A stretch of 64,000 nt of DNA from Pseudochelatococcus contaminans (GTDB lineage Bacteria > Pseudomonadota > Alphaproteobacteria > Rhizobiales > Beijerinckiaceae). The stretch lies in the NCBI RefSeq assembly GCF_014195635.1, contig NZ_JACICC010000001.1, positions 682,001 to 746,000 on the forward strand. The letters are read 5' to 3'. Every line of letters begins with the position of its first letter. Position 1 is the stretch's first letter. The translations under genes and the position numbers were made by a program. Of the stretch, positions 45,651 to 54,313 are shown in pieces. Below the pieces are notes generated by a model, which was not told the origin of the DNA, ran no database searches, and was given only the letters and a program-made list of their open reading frames with translations.

Positions 45651-46280
45651 TCACAGGATGGCGCGGTTGCGGATATCGATACCGCCGACAAGCGCCATGC
45701 GGATGAGATGCGACAGACTTGTCGCGTTCATCTTGGTCATTACATGCGCGCGATGCACTTCCACCGTGCGCGGGCTGATGCCCAGTTCCGACGCGATGTT
45801 CTTGTTCGAAAGCCCGGTCACCAGGCAGTCCAGCACCTCCCGCTCGCGGGTGGTGAGGGATTGCAGCCGCTGGTTCACCTCGATTGTGTCCGCGTTGACA
45901 TGGGAGGTTTTCGGGTGCGTGCCGAGCGCTTTTTCGATGGCCGCGAGCAGCACCTCGTCATCGAAGGGTTTTTCGAGAAAATCGCTGGCCCCGGCTTTCA
46001 TTGCCTCCACCGCCAGCGGAATGTCGGCGTTGCCGGTGATGACGATCAGTGGCAGGCCGATGCCTCTTTCCTTGAGGGTGCGCAGCAGGTCGATGCCGCT
46101 CATGCCGGGCATTCGCACGTCCGACACGATGCACCCGCCAAGGCCCCATGGCCGTTGCTCCAGAAAGGTCTCGGCCGACGAATAGGTGAGCACGGTGAGG
46201 TTCATGCCACCCAGCAGAAAGGACAGGGAATCGCGGACGGATTCATCATCGTCAATGACATGCACGGGTCCGCTATGCAT
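45651..46280 (-). CDS. fixJ: FixJ-family response regulator
   Basis: Two-domain regulator of 209 residues: a receiver with [16 protein letters not shown], phospho-acceptor Asp54 in [13 protein letters not shown], and Lys in [14 protein letters not shown] LuxR/NarL-type helix-turn-helix follows ([46 protein letters not shown]). In rhizobia FixJ, phosphorylated by the oxygen sensor FixL at low oxygen, activates fixK. fixL lies immediately upstream with an 8-nt overlap and fixK is nearby, so the whole cascade is present. No nitrogenase or cytochrome cbb3 genes are in this window. Confidence 0.93.
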   Translation of the reverse strand: MHSGPVHVIDDDESVRDSLSFLLGGMNLTVLTYSSAETFLEQRPWGLGGCIVSDVRMPGMSGIDLLRTLKERGIGLPLIVITGNADIPLAVEAMKAGASDFLEKPFDDEVLLAAIEKALGTHPKTSHVNADTIEVNQRLQSLTTREREVLDCLVTGLSNKNIASELGISPRTVEVHRAHVMTKMNATSLSHLIRMALVGGIDIRNRAIL

Positions 46281-47805
46281 CGTCTGCCCTCTCCTCTATC
46301 GTCGCACGACGCAGGGTGAAATGGAAAGTCGTGCCGCTGCCGGGCGACGACTCCGCGGAAATCTGACCACCGTGGGATTCGACGATGGTGCGCGAAATCG
46401 ATAAACCAACACCCATACCATGCTGTTTTGTCGTGATGAAGGGCTGGAACAGCTTTTGCGCCACCTCGTCGGCCAAGCCGGGGCCGGTGTCCGACACGCT
46501 GACCATCATGGTGGTGTCGTCGAGATGTTTCGTCGTCACCGCGATATTGCGCACCGGCGCATCCTGAACCGCCTCAAGCGCATTGCGCAGCAGGTTGACC
46601 AGAACCTGCTGAATCTGCACCTTGTCCGCCAGCACCCATGTCGCTTCGGGGTCGAGATCGTAAGTCACGCGCGCGCCGTATTCCCGCGCGCCGACAAGAG
46701 CCAGCGCGCTGGCTTCCTCGATGATCTTGGTGAGGTTCTCCACCCGCCGCTCACTCTCCCCGCGCGTGACGAACTCGCGCAGCCGGCGGATGATCTGTCC
46801 TGCCCGAAGCGCCTGATCGGACGCCTTTGCGAGCGCGCCCAGAACCTGTTCATTTTGCGGGCCGGCCTGCGCTTCCAGCAGGCGGCGCAGGCCGCGCAGA
46901 TAATTGGCAATGGCGGTCAGCGGCTGGTTCAACTCATGCGCCAGCGCCGAGGCCATCTCGCCCATGGCGGTGAGGCGCGAGATGTGAACCAGCTCTGCCT
47001 GCATGTCCTGGAGGCGAGCTTCGGTCAACTGTCGCTCGGTGAGGTCGCGGATGAATCCGGTGAAGAATGTCTCGCCCGTTCCCGTGGTTTCGCCCACGCT
47101 GAGCTGCATGGGAAACGTCGATCCATCCTTGCGCTGGCCGATCACGACGCGGCCCAGCCCGATGATGTGTTTCTCGCCGGTTCGCAGGTAACGCTCAATG
47201 TAGCCGTCATGATCCTCCCGGTAGGGAGACGGCATCAGGATGTTGACGTTCCGCCCCGTCACCTCGCTGGCCGTGTAGCCAAACAGCCGCTCGGCGGCGA
47301 GCGAGAACGAATGGATGCGGCGGGTGCGGTCGATGACGACCATTGCGTCGGGCACCGTATCGAGGATGGATTGCAGGTGCGCCTCGCGGATTCTCAGGTC
47401 GCGCGTTGCAGCCATGGCTTCGGCGGCGGCGTTGCGGCGATGGTGGCGAAGGCGCTCGCCGTGATAGGCCATGCCAAAGCCCAGAAGCGCGAAGGCGATG
47501 GCGCCCGCGATGTCCACCTGCGCCTCGGTCGGCAGGTGGCGGCGCATCAGCCAGGATGTCGTCAGCGCGAGGGTCGTCGCGGTTATCCCCGGCCACAGAC
47601 CGCGCCCGGAGGAAATCAGCACCACCAGCGCCATCATCGGCATCATCAGCGCGGGCTTCGTCCCCAGCCCGAAGGAATGGGCGAGCGCGGCGACCAGACC
47701 CACCAGCACCACGGGCGTTCCATAGTCCAGCAGCAGCGACAGGGCGCCCGGTTTCTGCTCGGCGTTCGGGCTGTCTGCCGTCACGCCGAAAAGATGCAGA
47801 TTCAT
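46273..47805 (-). CDS. fixL: FixL oxygen-sensing histidine kinase
   Basis: Membrane sensor kinase. The N-terminal region has about four membrane spans ([22 protein letters not shown] onward to [17 protein letters not shown]). The haem PAS domain is [78 protein letters not shown], which keeps the histidine of REDHDGY expected to bind haem. Then comes the kinase with phospho-His in [13 protein letters not shown], and ATPase N and G boxes ([23 protein letters not shown]). The frame is open to 48036; I prefer ATG 47805 ([13 protein letters not shown], 510 residues) because the upstream part is low-complexity and repeat-rich. Confidence 0.9.
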   Translation of the reverse strand: MNLHLFGVTADSPNAEQKPGALSLLLDYGTPVVLVGLVAALAHSFGLGTKPALMMPMMALVVLISSGRGLWPGITATTLALTTSWLMRRHLPTEAQVDIAGAIAFALLGFGMAYHGERLRHHRRNAAAEAMAATRDLRIREAHLQSILDTVPDAMVVIDRTRRIHSFSLAAERLFGYTASEVTGRNVNILMPSPYREDHDGYIERYLRTGEKHIIGLGRVVIGQRKDGSTFPMQLSVGETTGTGETFFTGFIRDLTERQLTEARLQDMQAELVHISRLTAMGEMASALAHELNQPLTAIANYLRGLRRLLEAQAGPQNEQVLGALAKASDQALRAGQIIRRLREFVTRGESERRVENLTKIIEEASALALVGAREYGARVTYDLDPEATWVLADKVQIQQVLVNLLRNALEAVQDAPVRNIAVTTKHLDDTTMMVSVSDTGPGLADEVAQKLFQPFITTKQHGMGVGLSISRTIVESHGGQISAESSPGSGTTFHFTLRRATIEERADDA

Positions 47806-47942
47806 AATGGCAAGCGCTTTCCGGACGCAGGACGAGCCATGCCGCGCGGGTGAACGATTCTGCTCTTGCGGTTCGCTGGCGGCATCACCGGGAGCGCTCA
47901 CGGGCCGGACGTGCGTTTCGGTGGCAGGCTTCAGCTTGGGCA

Positions 47943-48010
47943 TTGACTCGTTGCGTTGACTTCTTGTGTTGACTTGTTGCGTGGGCTTGGCATTGACTTG
48001 GCATTGGCTG
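47943..48010. repeat. Degenerate short repeats upstream of fixL
   Basis: The plus strand shows repeated TTGACTYGTTGCG-like and GGCATTGACTTGGCATTGGC units within this segment, giving a low-complexity peptide ([17 protein letters not shown]) if translated in the fixL frame. The 371 nt between the preferred fixL start and fixK are otherwise free of genes. Confidence 0.55.
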
Positions 48011-48099
48011 GCGGCTGTCTCATCTCTGTTCGGCATTCGTCCGGGTTGCCCTGTGGCCGAAAATGAGGTGCGATACTGTCTCGCTGCCGGTCTACGGGA

Positions 48100-48138
48100 T
48101 TTCCCTTACGCAGTCGACCGAATTTCGCCCGTTATAAT
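48100..48138 (+). promoter_or_regulatory. Candidate FixJ-dependent promoter of fixK
   Basis: TATAAT at 48133-48138 has no matching -35 box at the usual distance. At about -45 to -32 from the expected start lies TTTCCCTTACGCAGT (48101-48115), which resembles the TTTCCCTTA-containing FixJ sites I recall from rhizobial fixK promoters. An activator-dependent promoter would make sense here. The match is by eye. Confidence 0.4.
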
Positions 48139-48176
48139 GACAGGATATGGAGAAGGGGACCACGGAGGACGCCGAT

Positions 48177-48953
48177 ATGACGAATATCCACCCACTGCCC
48201 CATGCGGATTTTGCTCCGCGCGCCGCCCTCGTGGCACCTGCCCGTGGCGTGAACGGCAGCGAGGACGCGCCGCTTCGTCGCCAGCTTCCGGCCGATCACG
48301 AACAGGTTGTGTCGGCGGAAGACCGCATCGCAGCCTTGTTCGCTGAAATCGGTACGCAGGTCGTCATCCCCCGCAACGGCGAGCTTTATGCAGAGGATCA
48401 GACCGTCGACACGGTTTTCCGCGTCGAGAGCGGCGTGGTCCGCACCTGCAAGATCCTGAATGACGGCCGCCGCCAGATCGATGGTTTCTATGTCGCCGGC
48501 GATATCGTCGGGCTTGAGATGAGAAGCCGGCATGCCTACTACGCTGAGGCCATCTCGCGCACCACGTTGCGTGCCGTGCGGCTTCGCACGCTGCGGTCCC
48601 GGCTGGAGATGGACGGCGGCATGTCGTCCGCGCTGTGGGATATGACGGCGCTGGAGCTGCATCGCTCGCAGGAGCACAACCTGCTTCTCGGCCGTCGCAG
48701 CGCGCAGGAGCGCGTCGCATGCCTGCTGCTGTCGATGGCGCAGCGCCTTGCCTGCGATGGCGCGGCGGAGAAAGGTGCGCTCACCATAGAGCTACCGATG
48801 TCGCGGCAGGACATGGCGGATTATCTCGGGCTGACGATCGAAACCGTGTCACGCACCTTCACGCAGCTTGAGGCCACGGGCGTCATCGCGCTCATCTCGG
48901 CACGCAAAGTGCGTCTGTGCAACCGCGCGGCCCTGCTCGACATGCACGGTTGA
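48177..48953 (+). CDS. fixK: FixK, CRP/FNR-family regulator
   Basis: Transcription factor of the FixK branch controlling microaerobic genes. The cyclic-nucleotide-like fold runs over residues 45-165 (VIPRNGELYAEDQTVDTVFRVESGVVRTCKILNDGRRQIDGFYVAGDIVGLE). The C-terminal helix-turn-helix LPMSRQDMADYLGLTIETVSRTFTQLEATGVIAL is the classical one, with the Glu-Ser-Arg recognition triad. There is no N-terminal cysteine cluster, so it is FixK rather than an oxygen-sensing FNR. I take ATG 48177 with GGAGG before it (258 residues). It is transcribed divergently from fixLJ. Confidence 0.92.
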   Translation: MTNIHPLPHADFAPRAALVAPARGVNGSEDAPLRRQLPADHEQVVSAEDRIAALFAEIGTQVVIPRNGELYAEDQTVDTVFRVESGVVRTCKILNDGRRQIDGFYVAGDIVGLEMRSRHAYYAEAISRTTLRAVRLRTLRSRLEMDGGMSSALWDMTALELHRSQEHNLLLGRRSAQERVACLLLSMAQRLACDGAAEKGALTIELPMSRQDMADYLGLTIETVSRTFTQLEATGVIALISARKVRLCNRAALLDMHG

Positions 48954-48986
48954 ATGCGGCGGCACCACGGCCTTATGTTGATGGTC

Positions 48987-50066
48987 TTATCCCCACGGCC
49001 CCCGTCTGGGACCCCACGGTCCCTGGCGGGGTAGGGCGTCGTCCTGCGGAGGCAAGGGGCGCGCCTCTTCCTGCCTGACAGGGGCAGACGGACTGCCGCC
49101 CGCATGGCGCACCAGCGCATCAATACGATTGTCGATGGATGGATGGGTCGAAAACAGGCTCTGAAAACCTTGGCGCGGGTTGTCCACGCACATTTCCATG
49201 ATGGATGACGGCATGGCCGGCACGTCGCTGCGGCCTGAGATCTTCATCAGCGCGCCGATCATGGCATCGGGATTCTTGGTCAGTTCCACCGCACCCGCGT
49301 CCGCAAGGTATTCACGCGAGCGGGACAGGGCAAAACGAATAACGCCCGACAGCACCATTGCCACCACTGCAACGACGACGGCGACGATCAGCGCGATGGC
49401 CGCGCCGCCACCGCCGCTATTGCCATTCCTGTTGCTGGCGCGTGACGACCCGGACGCGCGGAGCGGCGCAAACCGCAGCCAGCGAAATGCGATCTCACCG
49501 AAAAATGAAATGACGCCGGCGATGATCATCGCCGTCACCATCAGTTGCACATCCTTATTGCGGATATGGGTCAACTCGTGCGCGAGCACGGCCTCAAGCT
49601 CGTCGCGGTTGAGAGCGTTCAACAGTCCGCGTGTGACGGTCACCGTGTATTGGTCTTCTCGCAGGCCCGACGCGAAGGCGTTGAGCGCGTCGGTTTCGAT
49701 GATGGCGAGCCGCGGCATTGTCAGCCCGCGCGAGATGCACAGGTTTTCCAGCAGGCTATAGAGAGCAGGCGCCTCTTGCCGCGACACGTCCCGCGCGCCG
49801 GAGACGGCGCCGATGATGGAGCGGTTGAAGAGATAGGCGATTGCGATCCACGCCAGCGCAACCAGCGTCGCCACCGGAATGGCCGTGACGAGATTGGCCA
49901 GCGCACGGCTGACCAGCACATCGAAAGGTGCATCCTCCGCCAGCGCCTCGCCAGCCAGTGAACCGGCAAACACCAGCACATAAACCAGAAAGAACAACCC
50001 GCCGATCAGCAGGATAGAGCGGATGCGGTTGGTGCGGATGTGAGAGTAAAGCCCGAAGGCGGCCAT
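48987..50066 (-). CDS. M48-family membrane zinc metalloprotease (HtpX-like)
   Basis: Integral-membrane protease of 359 residues. Two spans lie near the N-terminus (SILLIGGLFFLVYVLVFAGS and ALANLVTAIPVATLVALAWIAIAYLF) and two around the insert (VTAMIIAGVISFFGEIAF and IALIVAVVVAVVAMVLSGV). The zinc site is HELTH at 163-167 (AVLAHELTHIRNKD), and the third ligand lies in SREYLADAGAVEL. The tail ends in a Gly-Pro-Trp repeat (GPWGPRRGPWG), echoing the N-terminus of HflK. It follows lemA on the same strand (15 nt apart), a pairing common in bacteria. It probably takes part in membrane protein quality control. Confidence 0.9.
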   Translation of the reverse strand: MAAFGLYSHIRTNRIRSILLIGGLFFLVYVLVFAGSLAGEALAEDAPFDVLVSRALANLVTAIPVATLVALAWIAIAYLFNRSIIGAVSGARDVSRQEAPALYSLLENLCISRGLTMPRLAIIETDALNAFASGLREDQYTVTVTRGLLNALNRDELEAVLAHELTHIRNKDVQLMVTAMIIAGVISFFGEIAFRWLRFAPLRASGSSRASNRNGNSGGGGAAIALIVAVVVAVVAMVLSGVIRFALSRSREYLADAGAVELTKNPDAMIGALMKISGRSDVPAMPSSIMEMCVDNPRQGFQSLFSTHPSIDNRIDALVRHAGGSPSAPVRQEEARPLPPQDDALPRQGPWGPRRGPWG

Positions 50067-50081
50067 CGTTACGCTGCCGGA

Positions 50082-50639
50082 CTAGAACTTGACGGCCGGC
50101 GGTGCGTCGAGCTGCTGCCGGGCCGTCTCCCCCACGTCGAAGAACTCGCGGTGCGTGAAGCCGAATCGCGCGGCGAACAGCGTGGCCGGAAACGATTCGA
50201 TGGCGGCGTTATATTCGCTGACCGCGTTGTTGAAGAACCGCCGCGCTGCCGCGAGCTTGTTCTCGATATCGGAAAGCTCCGTCTGCAACTGCTGGAAGTT
50301 GGCGCTTGCTTTCAGATCCGGATAGGATTCGGCGAGGGCGAACAGGCGGCCCAGCGCTCCGGTAAGGGCATGTTCCGCGCCGGCCTGCGCATCCGGCCCG
50401 CTAGCGCTCAGGGCTTGCTGCCGGGCGCGGACCACGGCATCAAGCGTCTCGCTTTCGTGGCTGGCATAGCCCTTGACCGTCTCGACAAGGTTCGGAATGA
50501 GATCGTGCCGCTGCTTGAGCTGCACGTCGATATCGCCGAAAGCCTGATTGACCCGCTGCCGCATCGCGACAAGGCCGTTGTAGATGAAGATGACGTAGAG
50601 CGCTATGACGACGATGCCGCCGAGAATGATCCATTCCAT
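50082..50639 (-). CDS. lemA: LemA family protein
   Basis: Membrane-anchored helical protein of 185 residues. One N-terminal span (MEWIILGGIVVIALYVIFIY) is followed by NGLVAMRQRVNQAFGDIDVQLKQRHDLIPNLVETVKGYASHE, the diagnostic LemA segment. Later motifs are LSDIENKLAAARRFFNNAVSEYNAAIESFPA and FGFTHREFFDVGE. It is the first gene of lemA-M48; the two occur together widely. Its biochemical role is unknown, though an envelope or protease-partner role is supposed. Confidence 0.92.
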   Translation of the reverse strand: MEWIILGGIVVIALYVIFIYNGLVAMRQRVNQAFGDIDVQLKQRHDLIPNLVETVKGYASHESETLDAVVRARQQALSASGPDAQAGAEHALTGALGRLFALAESYPDLKASANFQQLQTELSDIENKLAAARRFFNNAVSEYNAAIESFPATLFAARFGFTHREFFDVGETARQQLDAPPAVKF

Positions 50640-50720
50640 AAGGGTCGCTTCTCCAGTCCGTGCCCATTTGGTGACGAACTATGCCATAAACCGCTTGTGT
50701 GAAGAAAGTGCCGTGTGTTT

Positions 50721-51068
50721 TCAGCTTTCTTCGTGCGTTCCCGGACCAATATTGACCGTGGCGGGCGCACCCGCGGACCGCTCCCGCGTGCCGGATGCGC
50801 GCAGCCCCATGCCGCCGACTTCCATCGACGTTTCTCCGATCGCGTTGGTATCGAAGCGGAATACGACGCCGAACGAATGCCAGTTTTCGGACGGCACGCC
50901 GTAGTAAGTCACGATGTCGCGCAGGATCGGCTCCAGCCGCCGCGCGATGGACAGCCGCCGTTCCAGATCCCGATCAAGGGCCTGTAACATCTGATCGATG
51001 TCGATGGTGTCGTCGAACAGCGAACCGGATGACGGATCATGGTCGGACGTCAGATCATCGTCGGACAC
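50721..51068 (-). CDS. Hypothetical acidic protein
   Basis: A 115-residue protein starting with GTG at 51068. The AGGAGGA site 5 nt before it is almost perfect, which makes this a real gene. The first 25 residues are acidic (MSDDDLTSDHDPSSGSLFDD). A helical, Arg-rich middle follows (IDIDQMLQALDRDLERRLSIARRLEPILRDIVTYYGV) and a short beta-like end (SFGVVFRFDTNAIGETSMEVGGMGLRASG). It has no known domain, signal peptide or span. It precedes lemA by about 80 nt on the same strand and could be in its operon. Confidence 0.7.
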   Translation of the reverse strand: MSDDDLTSDHDPSSGSLFDDTIDIDQMLQALDRDLERRLSIARRLEPILRDIVTYYGVPSENWHSFGVVFRFDTNAIGETSMEVGGMGLRASGTRERSAGAPATVNIGPGTHEES

Positions 51069-51380
51069 GATTCCTCCTGACGGTTCCCGCCCTCGTGACG
51101 TAATCTCATGAAACTTGATGATACAATGCCGATGCGCGCATTCAAAACGCTTTAAAGCAAAAAGATACAGCGGATTGGCTTTTCAACGAAATGTCGGAAG
51201 TCTTAAACCCCGTTATGAACCGCCGGTATGGAACGATGCGGCGCGTGTCACTATTTGTTTCATCGTACCCTCGCTGCGGCAAGATTTCGAGCGTCAGAGA
51301 GGGCATGGATCGTCATACCCGTGACGGCTTGGGCGATCCAGAATGACAGCCGCAATGCGTGACAGGCAAGGAGAAGAGGT
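51069..51380. other. Intergenic region, no gene seen
   Basis: About 310 nt between the divergent acidic-protein gene and the SDR gene. It must carry both promoters. I see no palindrome or RNA worth naming. AAGGAGAAG before 51381 is the ribosome-binding site of the SDR. Confidence 0.5.
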
Positions 51381-52172
51381 ATGAAGATCGATCTTTCCGG
51401 CAAAACCGCCGTCGTTACGGGTTCCACGGCAGGCATCGGCCTTGCCATCGCCCGTGGACTGGCGGAAAGCGGTGCGACGGTGGTTATTAACGGGCGCACC
51501 CAGGAGGCTGTCGACAAGGCTGTCGCGGCGGTTGCCGCCGAAGTTCCGGGTGCAAGCCTTGCCGGATTGGCCGCGGACCTTGGAACGGCTGAAGGCTGCG
51601 CCGCGCTGGTGGCGGCTCACCCGGCCTGCGATATCCTCGTGAACAACCTCGGCATCTACAAGAATCAGGATTTCTTCGACACGCCGGATGAGGAATGGAC
51701 GCGCTTCTTCGATATCAATGTTCTGTCGGGCGTGCGTTTGTCGCGGGCCTATGTGCCGGGCATGGAGAAGAACGGCTGGGGACGCGTCGTGTTCATCGGT
51801 TCGGAATCGGCCTTCAACATTCCGGCTGATATGATCCATTACGGTTTCAGCAAGACGGCCGTGGTGTCCATCGCCCGCGGATTGGCCAAGCGTCTGGCTG
51901 GCACGGGGGTAACGGTCAACTCCGTCCTGCCGGGGCCGACACTGTCCGACGGGCTGGTGGATTCGCTGAAGGACGAGGCTGAAAAGACCGGGAAATCCGT
52001 TGAGGAACTTGCTGCTGAATTCGTCGTCGCCAAACGCCCGTCCTCGATCATCCGCCGGGCGTCGACTGTCGAGGAAGTCGCCAACATGGTCGTCTATGCC
52101 TGTTCGCAGCAGGCTTCCGCCACCACTGGCGCGTCGCTGCGTGTGGATGGCGGCGTGGTCGACAGCCTGTAA
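51381..52172 (+). CDS. SDR-family oxidoreductase
   Basis: Classical short-chain dehydrogenase/reductase of 263 residues. NAD(P) binding is TAVVTGSTAGIGLAIARGL, with VINGRTQEA after the second strand suggesting NADP preference (Arg after Gly). The NNLG motif sits in DILVNNLGIYKNQDF. The catalytic residues are Ser in IGSESAFNIP and Tyr/Lys in IHYGFSKTAVV. The end GASLRVDGGVVDSL is typical. The substrate cannot be told from sequence. It stands alone with its own ribosome-binding site (GGAGAAG) and a terminator, and is convergent with the ABM gene. Confidence 0.85.
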   Translation: MKIDLSGKTAVVTGSTAGIGLAIARGLAESGATVVINGRTQEAVDKAVAAVAAEVPGASLAGLAADLGTAEGCAALVAAHPACDILVNNLGIYKNQDFFDTPDEEWTRFFDINVLSGVRLSRAYVPGMEKNGWGRVVFIGSESAFNIPADMIHYGFSKTAVVSIARGLAKRLAGTGVTVNSVLPGPTLSDGLVDSLKDEAEKTGKSVEELAAEFVVAKRPSSIIRRASTVEEVANMVVYACSQQASATTGASLRVDGGVVDSL

Positions 52173-52290
52173 TGCTCGAAAAAGCGGGGCGGCGTCCGGC
52201 GCCGTCCCGCAGATAAGGCTGTGCCCTCTTGATGATGACCAAAGATGGAGTGCGACCTACGCGGCGCAGGTGCGGCAAAAATTCTCCTAT

Positions 52291-52314
52291 GAGGCCGGAT
52301 GACAATCCGGCCTC
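52291..52314. terminator. Terminator after the SDR gene
   Basis: GAGGCCGGAT, loop GACA, ATCCGGCCTC: ten perfect pairs followed by TGTTGTCT. It lies between the convergent SDR and ABM genes. Confidence 0.75.
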
Positions 52315-52362
52315 TGTTGTCTCGATCAAGAATGTCATGGGCGGGGTGACCCGGTCGGTGCC

Positions 52363-53070
52363 TCAGGGCGCGACGTCGCGCAGCAGGTAGCGTTCCGGCG
52401 GCTGGGCGAGGGTGTCCGGGACGATGCCGTCGAGCTTTTGCGAGTAGGGCTGCCCGAGATGCGCTTCGTGAGCGGCGGCACTTTCCCAACGTTCGAGCAA
52501 CACGAAGCCGTTCGGGTTTTCGGCTTCCTGATAGAGATCGAAAATATAGTTGCCGGGCGCGGAGCGGGCCTGCGGAATGACTTCGGCAAAGCCGTTGATG
52601 AACGTGTCGCGCGCTTCAGGCTTTACGTTCAGCCTGACGATGACGTTGCGCGTCGTTCCGGCATCAGGGATTGAGGGGCGCTCATGTCCCGGCAAGCCGG
52701 GAACGTCGATGACCCATACGCTGGTGGGCGTGCCGGAGAAATCGGTCGCCGCGCGCGTCTCGACGGCTTTCAGGTGCGGCAATTCCAGATGCGCGTTGTG
52801 GGCGGCGCGGTCCTTCCAACTCTCGAACAGCAGGATCTGATCGCTGCCGTCTTCACCCTGAAATGCGTCGAAGGAGATGTTGCCCGGCTCCTCGCGGCTG
52901 GCCTTGGCATTGGCCTGCATCACCGGCAGGAAAGTTTCCAGAGCGCCGGGCTTGAGCGGCAGGATGTTGAAGACGTGCGCGGGTGAGGTCTCTTGAGCGA
53001 AGGTTTGAACGGACATGGAAATTCCCGATATTGCTGCAAGTGCTGTCATGAAAATGCGTCGCGTGATCAT
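52363..53070 (-). CDS. Exported tandem ABM-domain protein (quinol-monooxygenase-like)
   Basis: Protein of 235 residues with a Tat-like signal (MITRRIFMTALAAISGISMS then VQTFAQ). Two antibiotic-biosynthesis-monooxygenase (ABM) ferredoxin-like repeats follow: SPAHVFNILPLKPGALETFLPVMQANAKASREEPGNISFDAFQG, and TRNVIVRLNVKPEARDTFINGFAEVIPQARSAPGNYIFDLYQEAENPNGFVLLERWESAAAHEAHL. Cytoplasmic single-domain ABM proteins oxidise quinols; an exported tandem form is less common. It lies 63 nt downstream of the SUMF-like gene on the same strand and is probably co-transcribed under the divergent LysR. Its substrate is unknown. Confidence 0.82.
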   Translation of the reverse strand: MITRRIFMTALAAISGISMSVQTFAQETSPAHVFNILPLKPGALETFLPVMQANAKASREEPGNISFDAFQGEDGSDQILLFESWKDRAAHNAHLELPHLKAVETRAATDFSGTPTSVWVIDVPGLPGHERPSIPDAGTTRNVIVRLNVKPEARDTFINGFAEVIPQARSAPGNYIFDLYQEAENPNGFVLLERWESAAAHEAHLGQPYSQKLDGIVPDTLAQPPERYLLRDVAP

Positions 53071-53133
53071 CGTCGTTTCTCCTCATGGATGAAAAGGCTG
53101 GGTGGTCATGAAACGCGCCGGATTTTATCCGGC

Positions 53134-54159
53134 TCATGCATCGGCGGCGCACCGAATGCCGATCTGGCGGTGGCCCTGCGAAGGCTTGTTGGAAAAGCCG
53201 TTGCGGTGAGATGCCGAAAGCTTTTCCGCATTGTTGTCATATTGATAGTCGCCGCCGCGCGTGACACGCTCGCCCGGCGTGTCGGGGGCCTCGCGCCCGT
53301 CAGCGGCGTTGTAGGGGTAGGGGCGCTTGAGCGTGGAGGTCCACTCCGCCACCGACCCTGCCATATCCAGCGCGCCAAATGGCGATGCGCCCGCCGGCAG
53401 CGATCCGATCGGCGCGGTCGCATCCGGGTTGCGGTTGACATAAGCGCGGGTAGCGTCCGGCAGTTCATTGCCCCATGGATAGCGCCGACCATCGGTGCCG
53501 CGCGCGGCCGCTTCCCATTCCGCCTCGGTCGGCAGGCGAGCACCGCGCCAGTTGCAGTAAGCGCGTGCGCCGGCCCAGGTCGTTTCGGCCACAGGGTGAT
53601 CCTCAAAACCCGCTGCCGATACGAAGCGGTTTCCATCATGGCCGATGCGCGCGTTCTCATCGTTAAGCGCGATGATGGGATATTGATTGTGAACGCCCCA
53701 GCGCTGTTCGCGCAAAAGCGTTGCATCCTCGCCGGCATTTTCAGCCAACTTGCCGCCCGCAAACGGCCCGCTGACCCGCAATCCGAGGAGGTTCAGATAT
53801 TCCGCGAAGGCCGCGTTCGTCACCTCCGTGCGGTCGACGCGGAAAGCCTTGAGGGCGACGGCATGAGCCGGCTTCTGATCCGCTGCGGCATCGTCCCTGC
53901 CGATGGGATAAGTGCCCGCCGGGATCGCAATCATGTCCGCCTGCGCTTTCACCGACACTGGCGCATTCGCAGCCGTCGGCGCTTTTGCGGGGCGTAGGGT
54001 TGAGAAATCCGGCGGGACAAGCTGTGCCGAGGCATTTGACAGAGCCGCAAACGAGAGCGGCATGGCAAGAGCAGCACCGGCAAGCAGGCGCATGGTGCGC
54101 CGGGTTATGCCTCTACGGGGAAGGGGGTGCGCAGCGAAAGGTGCGGGACTGGCGGTCAT
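53134..54159 (-). CDS. Exported SUMF1/FGE-sulfatase-domain protein without the catalytic cysteines
   Basis: Protein of 341 residues with a Tat-like leader (GITRRTMRLLAGAALAMPLS) and the formylglycine-generating-enzyme fold. Typical segments are MIAIPAGTYPIGRDDAAADQKPAHAVALKAFRVDRTEVTNAAFAEYL, HPVAETTWAGARAYCNWRGARLPTEAEWEAAARG, YPWGNELPDATRAYVN, and MAGSVAEWTSTL. In true FGE a cysteine pair sits in the C-terminal GGS(Y/W)xC region; here this reads TRGGDYQYDNNAEKLSASHRNGF with no cysteine. It is therefore probably a non-FGE member. It is the first gene of a two-gene unit with the ABM gene, facing a LysR gene. Confidence 0.82.
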   Translation of the reverse strand: MTASPAPFAAHPLPRRGITRRTMRLLAGAALAMPLSFAALSNASAQLVPPDFSTLRPAKAPTAANAPVSVKAQADMIAIPAGTYPIGRDDAAADQKPAHAVALKAFRVDRTEVTNAAFAEYLNLLGLRVSGPFAGGKLAENAGEDATLLREQRWGVHNQYPIIALNDENARIGHDGNRFVSAAGFEDHPVAETTWAGARAYCNWRGARLPTEAEWEAAARGTDGRRYPWGNELPDATRAYVNRNPDATAPIGSLPAGASPFGALDMAGSVAEWTSTLKRPYPYNAADGREAPDTPGERVTRGGDYQYDNNAEKLSASHRNGFSNKPSQGHRQIGIRCAADA

Positions 54160-54260
54160 CGTCGTGTCTCCGTATCTGGCGGCATAAGCGGCGTTTGGCG
54201 AGCCGCTTTACCCGTGCACTGTGGCCTGTGCGCTGTGAGATTGGCACTTTACCATTGCAT

Positions 54261-54286
54261 TTTTGATGGATAATTATCGATCAAAA
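54261..54286. promoter_or_regulatory. 26-bp palindromic operator candidate, SUMF/LysR divergent promoters
   Basis: TTTTGAT-G-GATAATTATC-G-ATCAAAA: an inverted repeat with a single mismatched pair, ending 27 nt before the LysR start. A further half-like AATTATCGAAAAAT is at 54301-54314, right at the start codon. The layout suits a LysR-type regulator with autoregulation. Confidence 0.7.
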
Positions 54287-54313
54287 TAACCCACCTTTCG
54301 GAATTATCGAAAA

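Noticed and set aside
47943-48010. CRISPR-like repeats upstream of fixL
   Set aside because: Units are short and degenerate with no regular spacers and no cas genes; simple low-complexity repeats.
48100-48180. FNR/FixK anaerobox (TTGAT-N4-ATCAA) before fixK
   Set aside because: No sequence close to this consensus is visible there; only a weak FixJ-type match was kept.
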